DNA from: Moorella glycerini
GTDB taxonomy: Bacteria > Bacillota > DSM-521 > Neomoorellales > Neomoorellaceae
Direction: 5' to 3'
Length of the DNA: 64,000 bases
Assembly (NCBI RefSeq): GCF_009735625.1
Contig: NZ_CP046244.1
Span: 2,356,001-2,420,000, forward strand
Under the pieces are notes generated by a model that was not told where the DNA came from, made no database searches, and worked only from the letters and a program-made list of their open reading frames with translations. Of the stretch, positions 19,717-29,059 are shown piece after piece. Position numbers and translations under genes: made by a program. Positions within the stretch are counted from its first letter, which is position 1; each line of letters starts with the position of its first letter.

Positions 19717-21794
19717 CCCAACTTTGACACTAAAACTTCTATTTCAAGGGCTTAAAGACCACCAAGACTAGTAATATCAACGATCTTTCTCTACCGAAGT
19801 CGGCAAAACGTAGTGAAAACAAATCTGCCTTAGAGTATTTTCACGCCGGGCATCTCTTGGTATAATAGTAATGACGATAACCGAGGTGATGCCCCTTTGT
19901 TCCCCCGTATTATCACTACCAGGCGCGGCGGCCATACCTACCATTATCTGGTCCTGGTAGAATCCTACCGGGAAAAAGGCAAGGTAAAACAGCGCCAGGT
20001 TGGGCATTTAGGCAACATCGACCAGTATTCCCAGGAAGAGATACAGCGGCTTATTAATAAACTGCGGGAATTCCTTAAGGAAGATGAGCTGGGCACTGTT
20101 AAGGACCTCCAGACCTTCGGCACCAAGCATTATGGTATCCCCTATGTGGTGAATTTTTTCTGGGAGCGACTGGACCTGGACGCCTTCTTTAAAAACTATC
20201 TCCAAAATCGTCAAGTAGAGATGGATGTGGCCTTATGCACCAAGATTATGATTTTAAACCGCCTCATCGCTCCTAAAAGCAAGCTTGGAGTATCCCAATG
20301 GTTAAGGCAAATTTACCTGCCGGAACTGGAAGAGAAACAGCCTGAGTTGCATCATTTTTACCGTACTCTTGACGTCCTGGAAGAAATGAAGGATTATCTG
20401 GAACGCCACTTGTACAACCGGCTTACGGATCTCTTGAGTTATCAGCTTAACCTGGTGTTTTACGACTTGACCAGCAGCTACTTTGAAGGTACCCATTGCC
20501 CCCTGGCCAGGTTCGGTTATTCCCGCGACCACCGGCCGGACTGCCGGCAAATTAATATTGGCCTCCTGGTGACTCCGGAAGGCATGCCTATTGCCCACCA
20601 GGTATTTGAAGGTAATATACCTGATAAAGTAACCGTGGCTGGCGCCATCGAACAACTTAAGCAAAAGTTTGCCATCAAGAGCTGTATTTTCGTGGGCGAC
20701 CGGGGTATGCTGACCAGTCATAATTTAGAAGAACTCAAGGAGGCTAACTTCCGTTATATCCTGGGCTTTCATAAACGCGGCCGGGAAGTGAGCGATGAAC
20801 TACTGGCCAGGTACCAAAACCTCGAAGAATACCAGCTAATAGACGGCGATAACCCCCTCTTTTATGTGGAAGTACCACCAGAGCAGGTACAGGCTCCCCC
20901 TAAAGAAAACTTGGTAGAGGGAGAAGAGGAAGAAAAGGAAAACTTCGAGCCTCCGGTTCGCTATATCCTTTGCCACAATCCTCTCAAAGCCCAAGAGGAT
21001 TATGAATTTCGGGTCAAAGCGATAGAAGAAGCCAGGATAAAATTGCAAGAGCTGAAAGACAGGCTGGCCCGGGAAACCCCGCGGCGGGGGCGCAAGCCTA
21101 CCACAAAAGGAGTCATGCTTAAAGCAGCTGCTATCCTTAACAAGAAGGGCCTTGCTCCAATTTTTGATATTACTTATGACGGCAAGTCTTTCAACTTTGA
21201 AATTAATGAGCCGGCTCTGGCTAAAGAGGCTTTGCGGGACGGCAAATTTTTAATCCAGACTAATGCTGACCTGCCAGCTGAGGAGGTAATTGCCGCCTAT
21301 AAAAACCTGCTCCAGGTAGAAACCGCCTTTCGCCATATCAAGGACTTCATTCGCTTGAGGCCTATCTACCACTACAACGAAAGTCGGGTTAAGGGACACA
21401 TCTTTATATGTGTGCTGGCTTATCTCTTTGAAAAATGGCTGGAGGTGATACATCGCCGATATATTGAAGATGAGATTTTTAAGGCGAAACAAATCCCTGA
21501 TCCTGAAAGTCAAGAAAGAGAGTTACGCCGCTGGAAGGTTGCCCATAAAAGCGGCCGCCGTATCCTGGAATTATTAGAAGAGATAAAGGCTGTTGACCAG
21601 CAGTTTCTTGATAAGCGGATTTATAGTATCACCCAGCCCGGACAAAGCCAGAGTGAATTGTTAAAAATTTTGGGCCTTCCACTTCCACCTAAAATTTTAA
21701 CCTTCAGGTAGCCACTAAGAGCCCCAGAAAGGGGTTGTAGTGACAATTGTCCCTATGGACCCCTTGATTTTTAAGGGGCGGTGTCAAAGTTGGG
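19717..21794 (+). mobile_element. IS A copy 1: IS1634-type insertion sequence
   Basis: 2078-bp element with perfect 14-bp ends CCCAACTTTGACAC / GTGTCAAAGTTGGG. It is flanked by a 6-bp target duplication TTGTAA (19711-19716 and 21795-21800), in line with the 5-6 bp typical of the IS1634 group. It contains one transposase gene. The same element, equal in length and with an identical encoded protein, recurs at 56954. The near identity suggests recent activity. Confidence 0.92.
19897..21711 (+). CDS. IS1634-family transposase (IS A copy 1)
   Basis: 604 aa DDE transposase. N-terminal region RGGHTYHYLVLVESYREKGK is the usual opening of IS1634-type proteins. Catalytic residues can be placed in VFYDLTSSYFEG (first Asp), FVGDRGM (second Asp) and the C-terminal LLQVETAFRHIKDF (Glu). 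TTG at 19897 follows a GAGGTGAT ribosome site. Upstream, TTTTCA (19838) and TATAAT (19861) spaced by 17 form a plausible promoter inside the element. Intact. Confidence 0.92.
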   Translation: MFPRIITTRRGGHTYHYLVLVESYREKGKVKQRQVGHLGNIDQYSQEEIQRLINKLREFLKEDELGTVKDLQTFGTKHYGIPYVVNFFWERLDLDAFFKNYLQNRQVEMDVALCTKIMILNRLIAPKSKLGVSQWLRQIYLPELEEKQPELHHFYRTLDVLEEMKDYLERHLYNRLTDLLSYQLNLVFYDLTSSYFEGTHCPLARFGYSRDHRPDCRQINIGLLVTPEGMPIAHQVFEGNIPDKVTVAGAIEQLKQKFAIKSCIFVGDRGMLTSHNLEELKEANFRYILGFHKRGREVSDELLARYQNLEEYQLIDGDNPLFYVEVPPEQVQAPPKENLVEGEEEEKENFEPPVRYILCHNPLKAQEDYEFRVKAIEEARIKLQELKDRLARETPRRGRKPTTKGVMLKAAAILNKKGLAPIFDITYDGKSFNFEINEPALAKEALRDGKFLIQTNADLPAEEVIAAYKNLLQVETAFRHIKDFIRLRPIYHYNESRVKGHIFICVLAYLFEKWLEVIHRRYIEDEIFKAKQIPDPESQERELRRWKVAHKSGRRILELLEEIKAVDQQFLDKRIYSITQPGQSQSELLKILGLPLPPKILTFR

Positions 21795-21937
21795 TTGTAA
21801 TTATCGAAGGAATTAGCCAGTACACCTATTAAGGTTAGGTTAATAAATTTAACTACCTTCGATTAGTAACTAAGTAACAATTCGGCAGAAAGGCGAATAG
21901 GATATACCATCAAATCACTGAAGGGGGATTTTTTACC

Positions 21938-22258
21938 ATGAATGACAACAACAGCAAAGTACAGCGAATTACCTTAGAAAACTTTATCAGAAGGTTAGCT
22001 TCCAGATTTCAAGACAGGGTAGTTAATGTTGAGTTTTTTTGTGGCGAATGCTGTAAAAAAGCCAAAGGTGGAGAGTTAACGCTAATAGGTAGAGATTTTA
22101 TCGAGCTAACTGCAGCTGAAGATTATGAAATTGAAGTTATTACCTTTTCCGGTGGCGATGTAGTAGACAATGAATTTGTAGAGGTTATTATTATACCTTT
22201 AAGTCAGGTATGTAGTGTAGAAATACCAGAGAATTGCAACGAAAAGACATCAGACTAG
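21938..22258 (+). CDS. Hypothetical protein with CxxCC motif
   Basis: Not recognised. 106 aa, acidic, AT-rich in codon use compared with its neighbours. A short helical N-terminus leads to FFCGECCKKAKGGELTLIGR, then beta-rich sequence; the Cys triplet could bind metal or form disulfides. ATG at 21938 has AAGGGGGAT upstream, and a good terminator follows at 22283, so it looks like a real monocistronic gene. It lies between IS A and the tRNA-like remnant, that is, inside the presumed relic integrated element. Spore-coat or element cargo are guesses only. Confidence 0.6.
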   Translation: MNDNNSKVQRITLENFIRRLASRFQDRVVNVEFFCGECCKKAKGGELTLIGRDFIELTAAEDYEIEVITFSGGDVVDNEFVEVIIIPLSQVCSVEIPENCNEKTSD

Positions 22259-22282
22259 ATTATTTCTTGAAATACAATTTGT

Positions 22283-22315
22283 CCCCGGTCCAGGGCAGGC
22301 CGGGGTTTTATTTTT
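22283..22315 (+). terminator. Intrinsic terminator after the 106-aa gene
   Basis: CCCCGG (22283-22288) pairs with CCGGGG (22300-22305), followed by TTTTATTTTT. Confidence 0.8.
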
Positions 22316-22335
22316 GGGGGTGAGCATAAAATTAC

Positions 22336-22357
22336 CGCCTAAATTGTCGCCTAAATT
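22336..22357 (+). repeat. Direct repeat CGCCTAAATT x2 near the tRNA-like remnant
   Basis: CGCCTAAATT at 22336-22345 and 22348-22357, followed by an inverted GGGCGGCAA at 22367. They sit about 60 bases before the tRNA-like remnant, mirroring the repeats next to the true tRNA. Candidate integrase-binding sites. Confidence 0.35.
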
Positions 22358-22416
22358 CATCATCTCGGGCGGCAAAAGGTGTCATATGAGAAAGAAGGCT
22401 GGCATGAGAGTTGAGT

Positions 22417-22438
22417 ACTCGTAATGCGCCGGTCAAGG
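22417..22438 (+). repeat. Degenerate duplicate of the tRNA-Thr anticodon arm (candidate att site)
   Basis: 20 of 22 bases match tRNA-Thr positions 19436-19457 (anticodon loop to the start of the T stem), including 13 identical bases ACTCGTAATGCGC. No cloverleaf can be drawn here, so it is a fragment. Same orientation as the tRNA, 2.98 kb downstream, which fits attL/attR repeats of an element integrated in the tRNA. Confidence 0.5.
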
Positions 22439-22522
22439 TGTGGTGTGGGAGCAGGAAAAAGGTGAACCGGTGCCGAACTAACCTTAAACAAGAAGGAAAG
22501 TGGCTTCAAGAGGCGAGGGTTA

Positions 22523-23899
22523 TTGCAAGCTTCCCTACAGCAAGAGCTGGCAAGGATTGTCGGGAAGGACCGGGTGCTGGCGTCACCCGAAGATCTCCTT
22601 TGCTATTCTTATGACGGTACTTTTGTGGCCTACAAGCCGGATGTGGTAGTTAAGCCGGCCAGTACCGAACAGGTGGCCAGGGTCCTGGAATTGGCTTGCC
22701 GGGAGGGCATACCGGTCCACCCCCGCGGCGCTGGCACGGGCTTGAGCGGCGGATCGGTACCCCGGGGCGGGGGTATAGCCCTGGTAATGACGGCCATGAA
22801 CACCATTTATGAGATTAACCCCGAGGACATGCTGGCCGTAGCCGGTCCGGGGGTAATTACCGCTGAACTGCACCGGGCGGTAGAAGAAAGGGGGCTTTTC
22901 TATCCCCCGGACCCCGGCAGTGCGGAGTTCTGCACTCTTGGTGGCAACGTTGCCGAGTGCGCCGGGGGGCCCCGCGCCCTCAAGTATGGTGTCACCAGGG
23001 ATTATATCCTGGGCCTGGAAGTGGTGCTGGCCGACGGCCGGGTAGTCCACCCGGGGGGCCGGACGGTCAAAAACGTCACCGGCTATGACCTTTGCCGGCT
23101 GTTTACCGGCTCTGAAGGAACCCTGGGGGTCATTACCAAAATTACCCTGCGCCTTATTCCCAAGCCCCAGGCCGTAAAAACCATCCTGGCAGCCTTTAAG
23201 GACCTGGTGCAGACAGGTGAAGCAGTCAATGCCATCCTCAGCGCCGGGATCATACCCAGGACCCTGGAGATTATGGACAGTGTCTCCATTGCCATCGTGG
23301 AACAGTTCAGCCCCTGCGGTTTACCCCGGGAAGCAGCGGCCGTGCTCCTTATCGAAACAGATGGCGACAGGGAGCAGGCTCAAAGGGAAGCCGAAAGGGT
23401 AGTAAAGGTGCTGAAGGAAGTGGGAAGTGCCGAAATTAGGCTGGCCGCCGATGCCCGGGAAGCAGGAGAATTATGGCGGGCACGACGGGCCGTCTCCCCG
23501 GCCATAACCCGGATTAAACCCACCAAAATTGCCGAGGATGCCACCGTTCCCCGCAGCCAGGTGCCGGCCATGATCCGGAGGCTGGGGCAAATACGGGAGA
23601 AATACCAGATTGACCTGGTCATCTTTGGCCATGCCGGTGACGGCAACCTTCACCCCAACATTGCCTGTGATTGCAGGGATGCCGGAGAAATGCAGCGGGT
23701 GGAAAAGGCCATCGCCGAAATCTTCCAGGCCGCTCTAGAACTGGGGGGGACCCTTTCAGGAGAACACGGCATCGGCCTCCTCAAGGCACCTTTTCTGATG
23801 GCAGAACTGGGAGAGGCAGGTTACCAGGCCATGCGGGATATTAAGAGGTCCCTGGACCCGAAGAACATCCTGAACCCCCACAAGATTTTCTCCGGGTGA
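22523..23899 (+). CDS. GlcD-type FAD-binding 2-hydroxyacid oxidase
   Basis: 458 aa FAD-linked oxidase of the GlcD / D-lactate dehydrogenase group: PCMH-type FAD domain with HPRGAGTGLSGGS and GTLGVITKITLR, then the FAD-oxidase C domain with FGHAGDGNLHPNI (metal/substrate His) and GTLSGEHGIG. It should oxidise a 2-hydroxyacid such as glycolate or lactate. TTG at 22523 follows CGAGGG. No GlcF-type Fe-S or EtfAB gene is adjacent here, so the electron acceptor is unclear; gene name withheld because substrate is not determinable. Confidence 0.88.
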   Translation: MQASLQQELARIVGKDRVLASPEDLLCYSYDGTFVAYKPDVVVKPASTEQVARVLELACREGIPVHPRGAGTGLSGGSVPRGGGIALVMTAMNTIYEINPEDMLAVAGPGVITAELHRAVEERGLFYPPDPGSAEFCTLGGNVAECAGGPRALKYGVTRDYILGLEVVLADGRVVHPGGRTVKNVTGYDLCRLFTGSEGTLGVITKITLRLIPKPQAVKTILAAFKDLVQTGEAVNAILSAGIIPRTLEIMDSVSIAIVEQFSPCGLPREAAAVLLIETDGDREQAQREAERVVKVLKEVGSAEIRLAADAREAGELWRARRAVSPAITRIKPTKIAEDATVPRSQVPAMIRRLGQIREKYQIDLVIFGHAGDGNLHPNIACDCRDAGEMQRVEKAIAEIFQAALELGGTLSGEHGIGLLKAPFLMAELGEAGYQAMRDIKRSLDPKNILNPHKIFSG

Positions 23900-24212
23900 C
23901 AGGTCCAGCTCTGGCCTGGTCCGGCTCCCCCTGGATACTGTAAGTCTCGCCGGCGGTACTTTTCCGCAGGCCAAAGAAAAGGGAGGTTTCCCGGGGGTTA
24001 AATTTTACTTTATGAGACAATAGTTTAAAAAACGGAGTGAAAGCGGAGGGAGAGTGGAGAGAGTCCGGAGCGGTCAGTTAAATCATGTTTAACTCCGGCA
24101 ACTCCAGGGAGGTTTGCATGCGGGAACGCCCGGCTCTAAATCTTGCATTCACTACCGGGGGCAAATCTGCTATAATGTTGCTGGTGGATCAGTTAACCAG
24201 GAGGGGGTCGAG
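23900..24212 (+). other. Intergenic leader region before priA
   Basis: 313 bp without a credible gene. It holds a purine-rich GGAG-repeating stretch (24030-24070), a nested hairpin (24065-24098: AGTTAAA/TTTAACT inside CCGG/CCGG) and the priA promoter. No T-box or known riboswitch core was recognised. Confidence 0.45.
24148..24176 (+). promoter_or_regulatory. Promoter of the priA operon
   Basis: TTCACT at 24148-24153 and perfect TATAAT at 24171-24176 with a 17-base spacer, 37 bases before the priA TTG start. Confidence 0.6.
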
Positions 24213-26621
24213 TTGGCGAATTTGCTGGTAGAAGTGGCCGTCAACTCGGCCCCTGGTTGCGCTCCCCTCCTCACCTTAACCTACCAGGTACCCCGGGAGC
24301 TGGCTTCCCAGGTAAAAGAAGGCTCCCTGGTCCTGGTAACGGTGGGGAAGCGGCTGGCCACGGGAGTGGTAGTTGCCCGACCTGATAAAGCGGACCGGGC
24401 CGGGCTGAAGGCCATCAAGGCTGTCCTGGAAAGGGATTTCCTGCCGCCAGGGATGGTAGAACTTGGTCGCTACCTGGCGGAACGTTATTTATGTCCCCTG
24501 GCGGTAGCCCTGAATACCCTCCTGCCGCCGGCAACAGGCAGGCGCCTGGAACGCCGTTGGTGCTGGCTACCGGGCGCAGGAGGCGAAACGGAAGCGGCTT
24601 TAAACCTGGCTAACTGCCTGCCCCCGCCGGCCGGGGCTCTGGCCGCCTACCTGGCCGGCCGCCGGGTGGCCGGGGAAGGCCAGCTACAGCAGTTAGGCCG
24701 CCGCCGGGAACTTAGCGGGGCTTTAGCCTCTTTAAAATCCCACGGCCTGGTCCGGGAAGAGTGGTCCTGGCGGGAGGCGCCCCGGGAGAGGCAGCCCCGC
24801 TGGGTAGTACCCGGGGAAGGGGTGGCAGCGGCAATAGAAGCCCTGGTAAAAAAAGCGCCGCGCCAGGCGGCCATCCTGAAGGACCTCCGGGACGGCGGAC
24901 CCCGGCCGGTGACCAGCTTTGCTGCCGGCGGGGGATATGCCGCCCTGAAGCGCCTGGAAGAACAGGGCTTAATTAGGATTACCCCGCTACCTCCCGGGGA
25001 TAATAAAGAAATATATCCTGAAATCAAACTTAATGCAGCCCAGGAAGAAGCAGTGGCAATTATCAACGCCGCCCTGGGACGGGGAGGGGCCTTTTTACTC
25101 CACGGTGTTACCGGCAGCGGCAAAACCGAGGTGTACTTGCGCTGCGCCGGCGAGGCCCTGGCAAGGGGTTACCAGGTCTTGTTCCTGGTTCCGGAGCATG
25201 CCCTAATCCCGCAAATGGTAGCCCGGTTAAGACAAAGGCTGGGGGACCGGGTGGCCGTTATCCACGGGGATTTACCTGCCGGCGAAAGGGCAACCGTCTG
25301 GGAGCAGGCCCGCCGGGGGGAAATCCAGGTTATCACCGGCAGCCGGTCGGCCCTTTTTGCCCCTTTCCCGCGGCTGGGGCTCATCGTCGTTGATGAAGAA
25401 CACGCCGGCAGCTACAAGCAGGATACCGCACCCCGCTATGACGCCCGGGAGGTTGCCATCAAGCGGGGGCAGCTGGAAGGAGCGGTGGTGATTCTGGGGA
25501 GTGCCACACCCAGTACTGAGATTTTTTACCTGGCCCGGCGAGGGAAAATACAGTTATTACAGCTACCCCGGCGGGCGGGGAATGTGAGCCTGCCCCGGGT
25601 GGAGATAGTCGATTTGCGGGCCGAATTCCGGGCCGGTCACCACGGTATTTTAAGCCGGCGGCTGGAGCAGGGGATAACTGCCGCCCTGGCCGCGGGACAG
25701 CAGGCCATCCTCTTTTTAAACAGGCGGGGCTATGCCCCCCATGTTCTTTGCCGCCGCTGCGGCCACGTTCCTTTATGCCGGCACTGTGCTGTAGCCCTGA
25801 CCTATCACCAGGATGGTACCTTGCGCTGCCATTACTGCGGCTACGTGCAAAAGGCAGGAGCCAATTGCCCGGTGTGCGGGGGCACCGTGGTACGCCTGGG
25901 TTCCGGCACCCAGCGGGTGGAAGAAGAAGTGCGGGCATTATGGCCTGGGGCCAGAATTTTACGGGCCGATGGGGATACTACAGCCAGGAAGGGCCAGTGG
26001 GAAAAGATCTACCGTACCTTTGCTGCCGGACAAGCTGATATCCTTATCGGTACGCAGGCCATTACCAAAGGTATGGATTTTCCTGGTGTTGCCCTGGTGG
26101 GTGTGGTTAACGCCGATTTATCCCTGTACCAGCCGGACTTTCGCGCCCGGGAACGTACCTTCCAGCTGTTAACCCAGGTAGCCGGCCGGGCCGGCCGCCG
26201 GACCGGTGAAGGGGAAGTTATTATTCAAACTTATAACCCCCAGGACCCGGCTATTACCCTGGCCGCGACCCAGGATTACCATAAGTTTTACGAGCAGGAG
26301 ATAGCTATGCGGCGTAATTTGAGCTATCCTCCCTTTATAAAACTGGTGCGGCTGGGTTTTACCGGCCCGGATGAGGCCAGGGTAATTGAAGCCGCCCATG
26401 AGGTGGCCGGGCTAATCAACAGTAAAAGCAGCAAGATCCAGGTCCTGGGCCCGGCGCCGGGGTACCCGTCCCGGCTCAAGGATAATTACCGCTGGCAGTT
26501 GCTTCTCAAGGTGCCTGCCTGGTCGAGGTATAAGGGCCACCTGGCTGCAAGCCTGGCAGCTTACCGCAACCGCCATGATGTCCGTATGATAGTAGATGTA
26601 GGGCCCATTAATCCCTGGTAG
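24213..26621 (+). CDS. priA: Primosomal protein N' (replication restart helicase)
   Basis: 3'-5' helicase that reloads the replisome at stalled forks. The frame opens at 24114, but TTG at 24213, right after AGGAGGGGG, gives a family-like N-terminus and lies downstream of the promoter. 802 aa: DNA-binding 3'BD and WH regions, then helicase core with [11 protein letters not shown] (Walker A), [12 protein letters not shown] (Walker B) and the zinc module made of paired Cys in [19 protein letters not shown] and CPVCGG. Heads a conserved priA-def-fmt-rsmB set. Confidence 0.95.
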   Translation: MANLLVEVAVNSAPGCAPLLTLTYQVPRELASQVKEGSLVLVTVGKRLATGVVVARPDKADRAGLKAIKAVLERDFLPPGMVELGRYLAERYLCPLAVALNTLLPPATGRRLERRWCWLPGAGGETEAALNLANCLPPPAGALAAYLAGRRVAGEGQLQQLGRRRELSGALASLKSHGLVREEWSWREAPRERQPRWVVPGEGVAAAIEALVKKAPRQAAILKDLRDGGPRPVTSFAAGGGYAALKRLEEQGLIRITPLPPGDNKEIYPEIKLNAAQEEAVAIINAALGRGGAFLLHGVTGSGKTEVYLRCAGEALARGYQVLFLVPEHALIPQMVARLRQRLGDRVAVIHGDLPAGERATVWEQARRGEIQVITGSRSALFAPFPRLGLIVVDEEHAGSYKQDTAPRYDAREVAIKRGQLEGAVVILGSATPSTEIFYLARRGKIQLLQLPRRAGNVSLPRVEIVDLRAEFRAGHHGILSRRLEQGITAALAAGQQAILFLNRRGYAPHVLCRRCGHVPLCRHCAVALTYHQDGTLRCHYCGYVQKAGANCPVCGGTVVRLGSGTQRVEEEVRALWPGARILRADGDTTARKGQWEKIYRTFAAGQADILIGTQAITKGMDFPGVALVGVVNADLSLYQPDFRARERTFQLLTQVAGRAGRRTGEGEVIIQTYNPQDPAITLAATQDYHKFYEQEIAMRRNLSYPPFIKLVRLGFTGPDEARVIEAAHEVAGLINSKSSKIQVLGPAPGYPSRLKDNYRWQLLLKVPAWSRYKGHLAASLAAYRNRHDVRMIVDVGPINPW

Positions 26622-26640
26622 CAAGCAGGAGGCAAAGAGG

Positions 26641-27099
26641 TTGGCAATTCACCAGATTTTAATCCACCCTGACCCCATCTTACGGGAAAAGTCGCAGCCG
26701 GTAAAAAAGATTACCCCCAATATCTGGAAGCTCCTGGATAACCTGGCCGATACCATGTACGAAGCTCCCGGGGTGGGCCTGGCCGCCCCCCAGATCGGGG
26801 TCTTAAAGCGGGTCATTGTCGTTGACGTGGGGGAAGGGCTGATAGAACTGATTAATCCGGAAATAATAGCGGCCAGGGGGAGGGATGTAGGGCCGGAAGG
26901 GTGTCTCAGCGTCCCCGGGGCCCAGGGGGAAGTACCCCGGGCCGCAGTCGTAACCGTGCGGGGTCTTGACCGTCACGGCCGGGAGAGGGCAATCAAAGCG
27001 GAAGGCCTTTTGGCCCGCGCCCTGCAACACGAGATTGACCACCTGGACGGGGTGCTCTTTATCGATAAAGTAATCCGCTGGCTGGAGGATAAACCTTAA
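26641..27099 (+). CDS. def: Peptide deformylase
   Basis: Removes formyl from nascent Met. 152 aa with the three motifs [18 protein letters not shown] (metal Cys) and HEIDHLDG (two metal His and catalytic Glu). TTG start at 26641 follows AGGAGG. Placed between priA and fmt; Def and Fmt act on opposite ends of the formyl cycle. Confidence 0.96.
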   Translation: MAIHQILIHPDPILREKSQPVKKITPNIWKLLDNLADTMYEAPGVGLAAPQIGVLKRVIVVDVGEGLIELINPEIIAARGRDVGPEGCLSVPGAQGEVPRAAVVTVRGLDRHGRERAIKAEGLLARALQHEIDHLDGVLFIDKVIRWLEDKP

Positions 27100-27120
27100 T
27101 TCCGAAAAGGAGCGGTAGAC

Positions 27121-28056
27121 ATGCGCCTGGTATTTATGGGGACGCCGGATTTTGCCGTACCCGCCCTGAAGGCCCTGCTTGCTGCCGGCCATGAAATAGC
27201 CAGGGTGGTTACCCAGCCCGACCGGCCCCGGGGACGAGGTAAAAAACTCCAGCCGCCCCCGGTTAAGGAGACGGCGCTGGCAGCGGGACTGCCGGTGAGC
27301 CAGCCGGCGGCCATGCAAGAGGAGGAATTCTTAACCGGGCTACAACAATGGCAGCCAGAAGTCATTGTGGTCGTTGCCTTTGGCCGTATCCTCCCGCGGG
27401 AGATTTTGGACCTGCCGGAGAAGGGCTGTATCAATCTCCATGCCTCCCTCTTACCCCGCTACCGGGGGGCAGCCCCCATCCACCGGGCGGTAATGAATGG
27501 TGAAAAAGAAACCGGCGTCACCACCATGTGGATGGTGCCGCAATTAGATGCCGGCGACATCATTCTCCAGGAGAAGCTGCCCATTGGGCCGGAGGCCACC
27601 ACCGGGGAAATCCACGACCGGCTGGCCGTCCTGGGTGCCGGACTCCTGGTACATACCCTGGACCTGGTGGCCACCGGCCGGGCTCCCCGCCAGCCCCAGG
27701 ATGAAACCCTGGCCACCTACGCGCCCCCCCTGCAGCCGGATGAAGAGAAGATTAACTGGGAGCAGCCGGCAGGAAAAATCTATAACCTTATCCGCGGTTT
27801 GAACCCCTGGCCAGGGGCCTACACCCTGCGGGCCGGCGAACGCCTGAAGGTATATGGCGCCAGGATTTTAGATGAAGCAACTACCGGGATACCGGGCCAG
27901 GTGGTGGCGGTGACGGGTGAAGGCTTTGTCGTCCAGGCAGGAAGAGGTAAGCTGCTCATTACCACGGTCCAGCCCCAGGGGAAAAAGATCATGCCGGCGG
28001 ACGCCTACCTGCGGGGTTATCCCCTGGCCAGCGGGGAGGTGCTGGGATGCGCATAA
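27121..28056 (+). CDS. fmt: Methionyl-tRNA formyltransferase
   Basis: Formylates initiator Met-tRNA using 10-formyl-THF. 311 aa: formyltransferase domain with GTPDFAVP, ASLLPRYRGAAPI (catalytic region incl. His/Asn) and the MDAGDI-like QLDAGDIILQ, followed by the OB-fold C domain. ATG at 27121, AAAGGAG upstream. Its stop overlaps the next gene by 10 bp. Confidence 0.96.
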   Translation: MRLVFMGTPDFAVPALKALLAAGHEIARVVTQPDRPRGRGKKLQPPPVKETALAAGLPVSQPAAMQEEEFLTGLQQWQPEVIVVVAFGRILPREILDLPEKGCINLHASLLPRYRGAAPIHRAVMNGEKETGVTTMWMVPQLDAGDIILQEKLPIGPEATTGEIHDRLAVLGAGLLVHTLDLVATGRAPRQPQDETLATYAPPLQPDEEKINWEQPAGKIYNLIRGLNPWPGAYTLRAGERLKVYGARILDEATTGIPGQVVAVTGEGFVVQAGRGKLLITTVQPQGKKIMPADAYLRGYPLASGEVLGCA

Positions 28057-28853
28057 AAAAGCGCCTTTTCATTGGCCTTCTGGCCCTGAGCCTTTTGTTT
28101 ATAACTGCCGTGCTGGCAGGCAGCTGGTATCTCCTGGTTAACCATACCAGTTTTCTCAATCGTCTCCTCCTGGTGCTGGGTTTTTTTACCCTGGCCGTCC
28201 TCTTCCTCATTATTGCCCTGGGAATTGCCGGGCTGGTACTGATCCTCTGGCAGGAACGCAGCCGGCCCTTCCTCCAGCGCCTGGGCTTAATAGCCGTCAA
28301 TACTCTTTTTCCCGTGGCCCTGGCCCTGGGCAGGCGCCTGGGGGTTAAGGCAGAAACCATTAAAGCCTCGTTTATTGAGATGAATAACCAGTTAGTCCGC
28401 CTCCGGGGCCTGCTGATAGAACCCGGGAAGATCCTCCTCCTGGCTCCCCACTGCCTGCAGTGGAGCGGCTGCCCCCATAAAATCACGGTTGACGTCTATA
28501 ACTGTCGCCGCTGTGGCCGCTGCCCCATTGATTCCCTTCATGCCCTGGCCGAAAGATACGGTGTCCGCCTGGCCGTGGCTACCGGAGGTACTCTGGCCCG
28601 GCACTTTGTCAAACAGTACCGGCCCCGGGCCGTGGTGGCCATTGCCTGCGAGCGCGATTTAACCAGCGGCATCCAGGACACCCAGCCTATGCCTGTCCTG
28701 GGGGTTTTAAACTCAAGGCCCCATGGCCCCTGCCTCAATACCCAGGTTAATTTAAACCAGGTAGAGCAGGCTATCCAGTTTTTCCTGTACGGCAAAACAA
28801 TCAGCCAGCCCCAGGTACGCAGTGAAGGCTGGGAAGTTAGCAGCAGTGTTTAG
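28047..28853 (+). CDS. DUF116 membrane protein
   Basis: 268 aa. Two N-terminal membrane segments (about 8-30 and 40-68) precede a cytosolic DUF116 domain with a cysteine set: HCLQWSGCPHKI, YNCRRCGRCPID and the later GPCLNT stretch, suggestive of metal or Fe-S binding. ATG at 28047 lies inside the end of fmt. DUF116 genes frequently sit between fmt and rsmB in Clostridia-like genomes. No activity is known. Confidence 0.85.
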   Translation: MRIKKRLFIGLLALSLLFITAVLAGSWYLLVNHTSFLNRLLLVLGFFTLAVLFLIIALGIAGLVLILWQERSRPFLQRLGLIAVNTLFPVALALGRRLGVKAETIKASFIEMNNQLVRLRGLLIEPGKILLLAPHCLQWSGCPHKITVDVYNCRRCGRCPIDSLHALAERYGVRLAVATGGTLARHFVKQYRPRAVVAIACERDLTSGIQDTQPMPVLGVLNSRPHGPCLNTQVNLNQVEQAIQFFLYGKTISQPQVRSEGWEVSSSV

Positions 28854-28891
28854 AAGTTCCCTATAACGCGCAATGAAAAGGAAGTATGTTT

Positions 28892-29001
28892 GGGTAAAGC
28901 CACCCCCGCCGCCGAGCAAGGCTGAGCGTAAAGTTTGCTAGCCGAGAACCACCGGAGCCTGAAGCCTGTACCCCCAGCCCTAAAGAAGCTAGAGTACAGA
29001 T
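28892..29001 (+). other. Candidate structured RNA / repeated intergenic element before rsmB
   Basis: Several nested pairings lie close together: GGGT/ACCC (28892/28902), GGCT-AGC with GCT-AGCC (28920-28943) and CTGTAC/GTACAG (28976-28999). The stretch is free of plausible genes. It does not match any riboswitch consensus I could recall. Strand and function are unknown. Confidence 0.3.
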
Positions 29002-29059
29002 CAACCAGCTATCGCCGATTTTAGGTAGAAACTTATTGTCGTGAGGAGGTAACAACAGG

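Noticed and set aside
24030-24110. T-box leader before priA
   Set aside because: No T-box core (specifier region, TGG-containing antiterminator) or terminator could be found.
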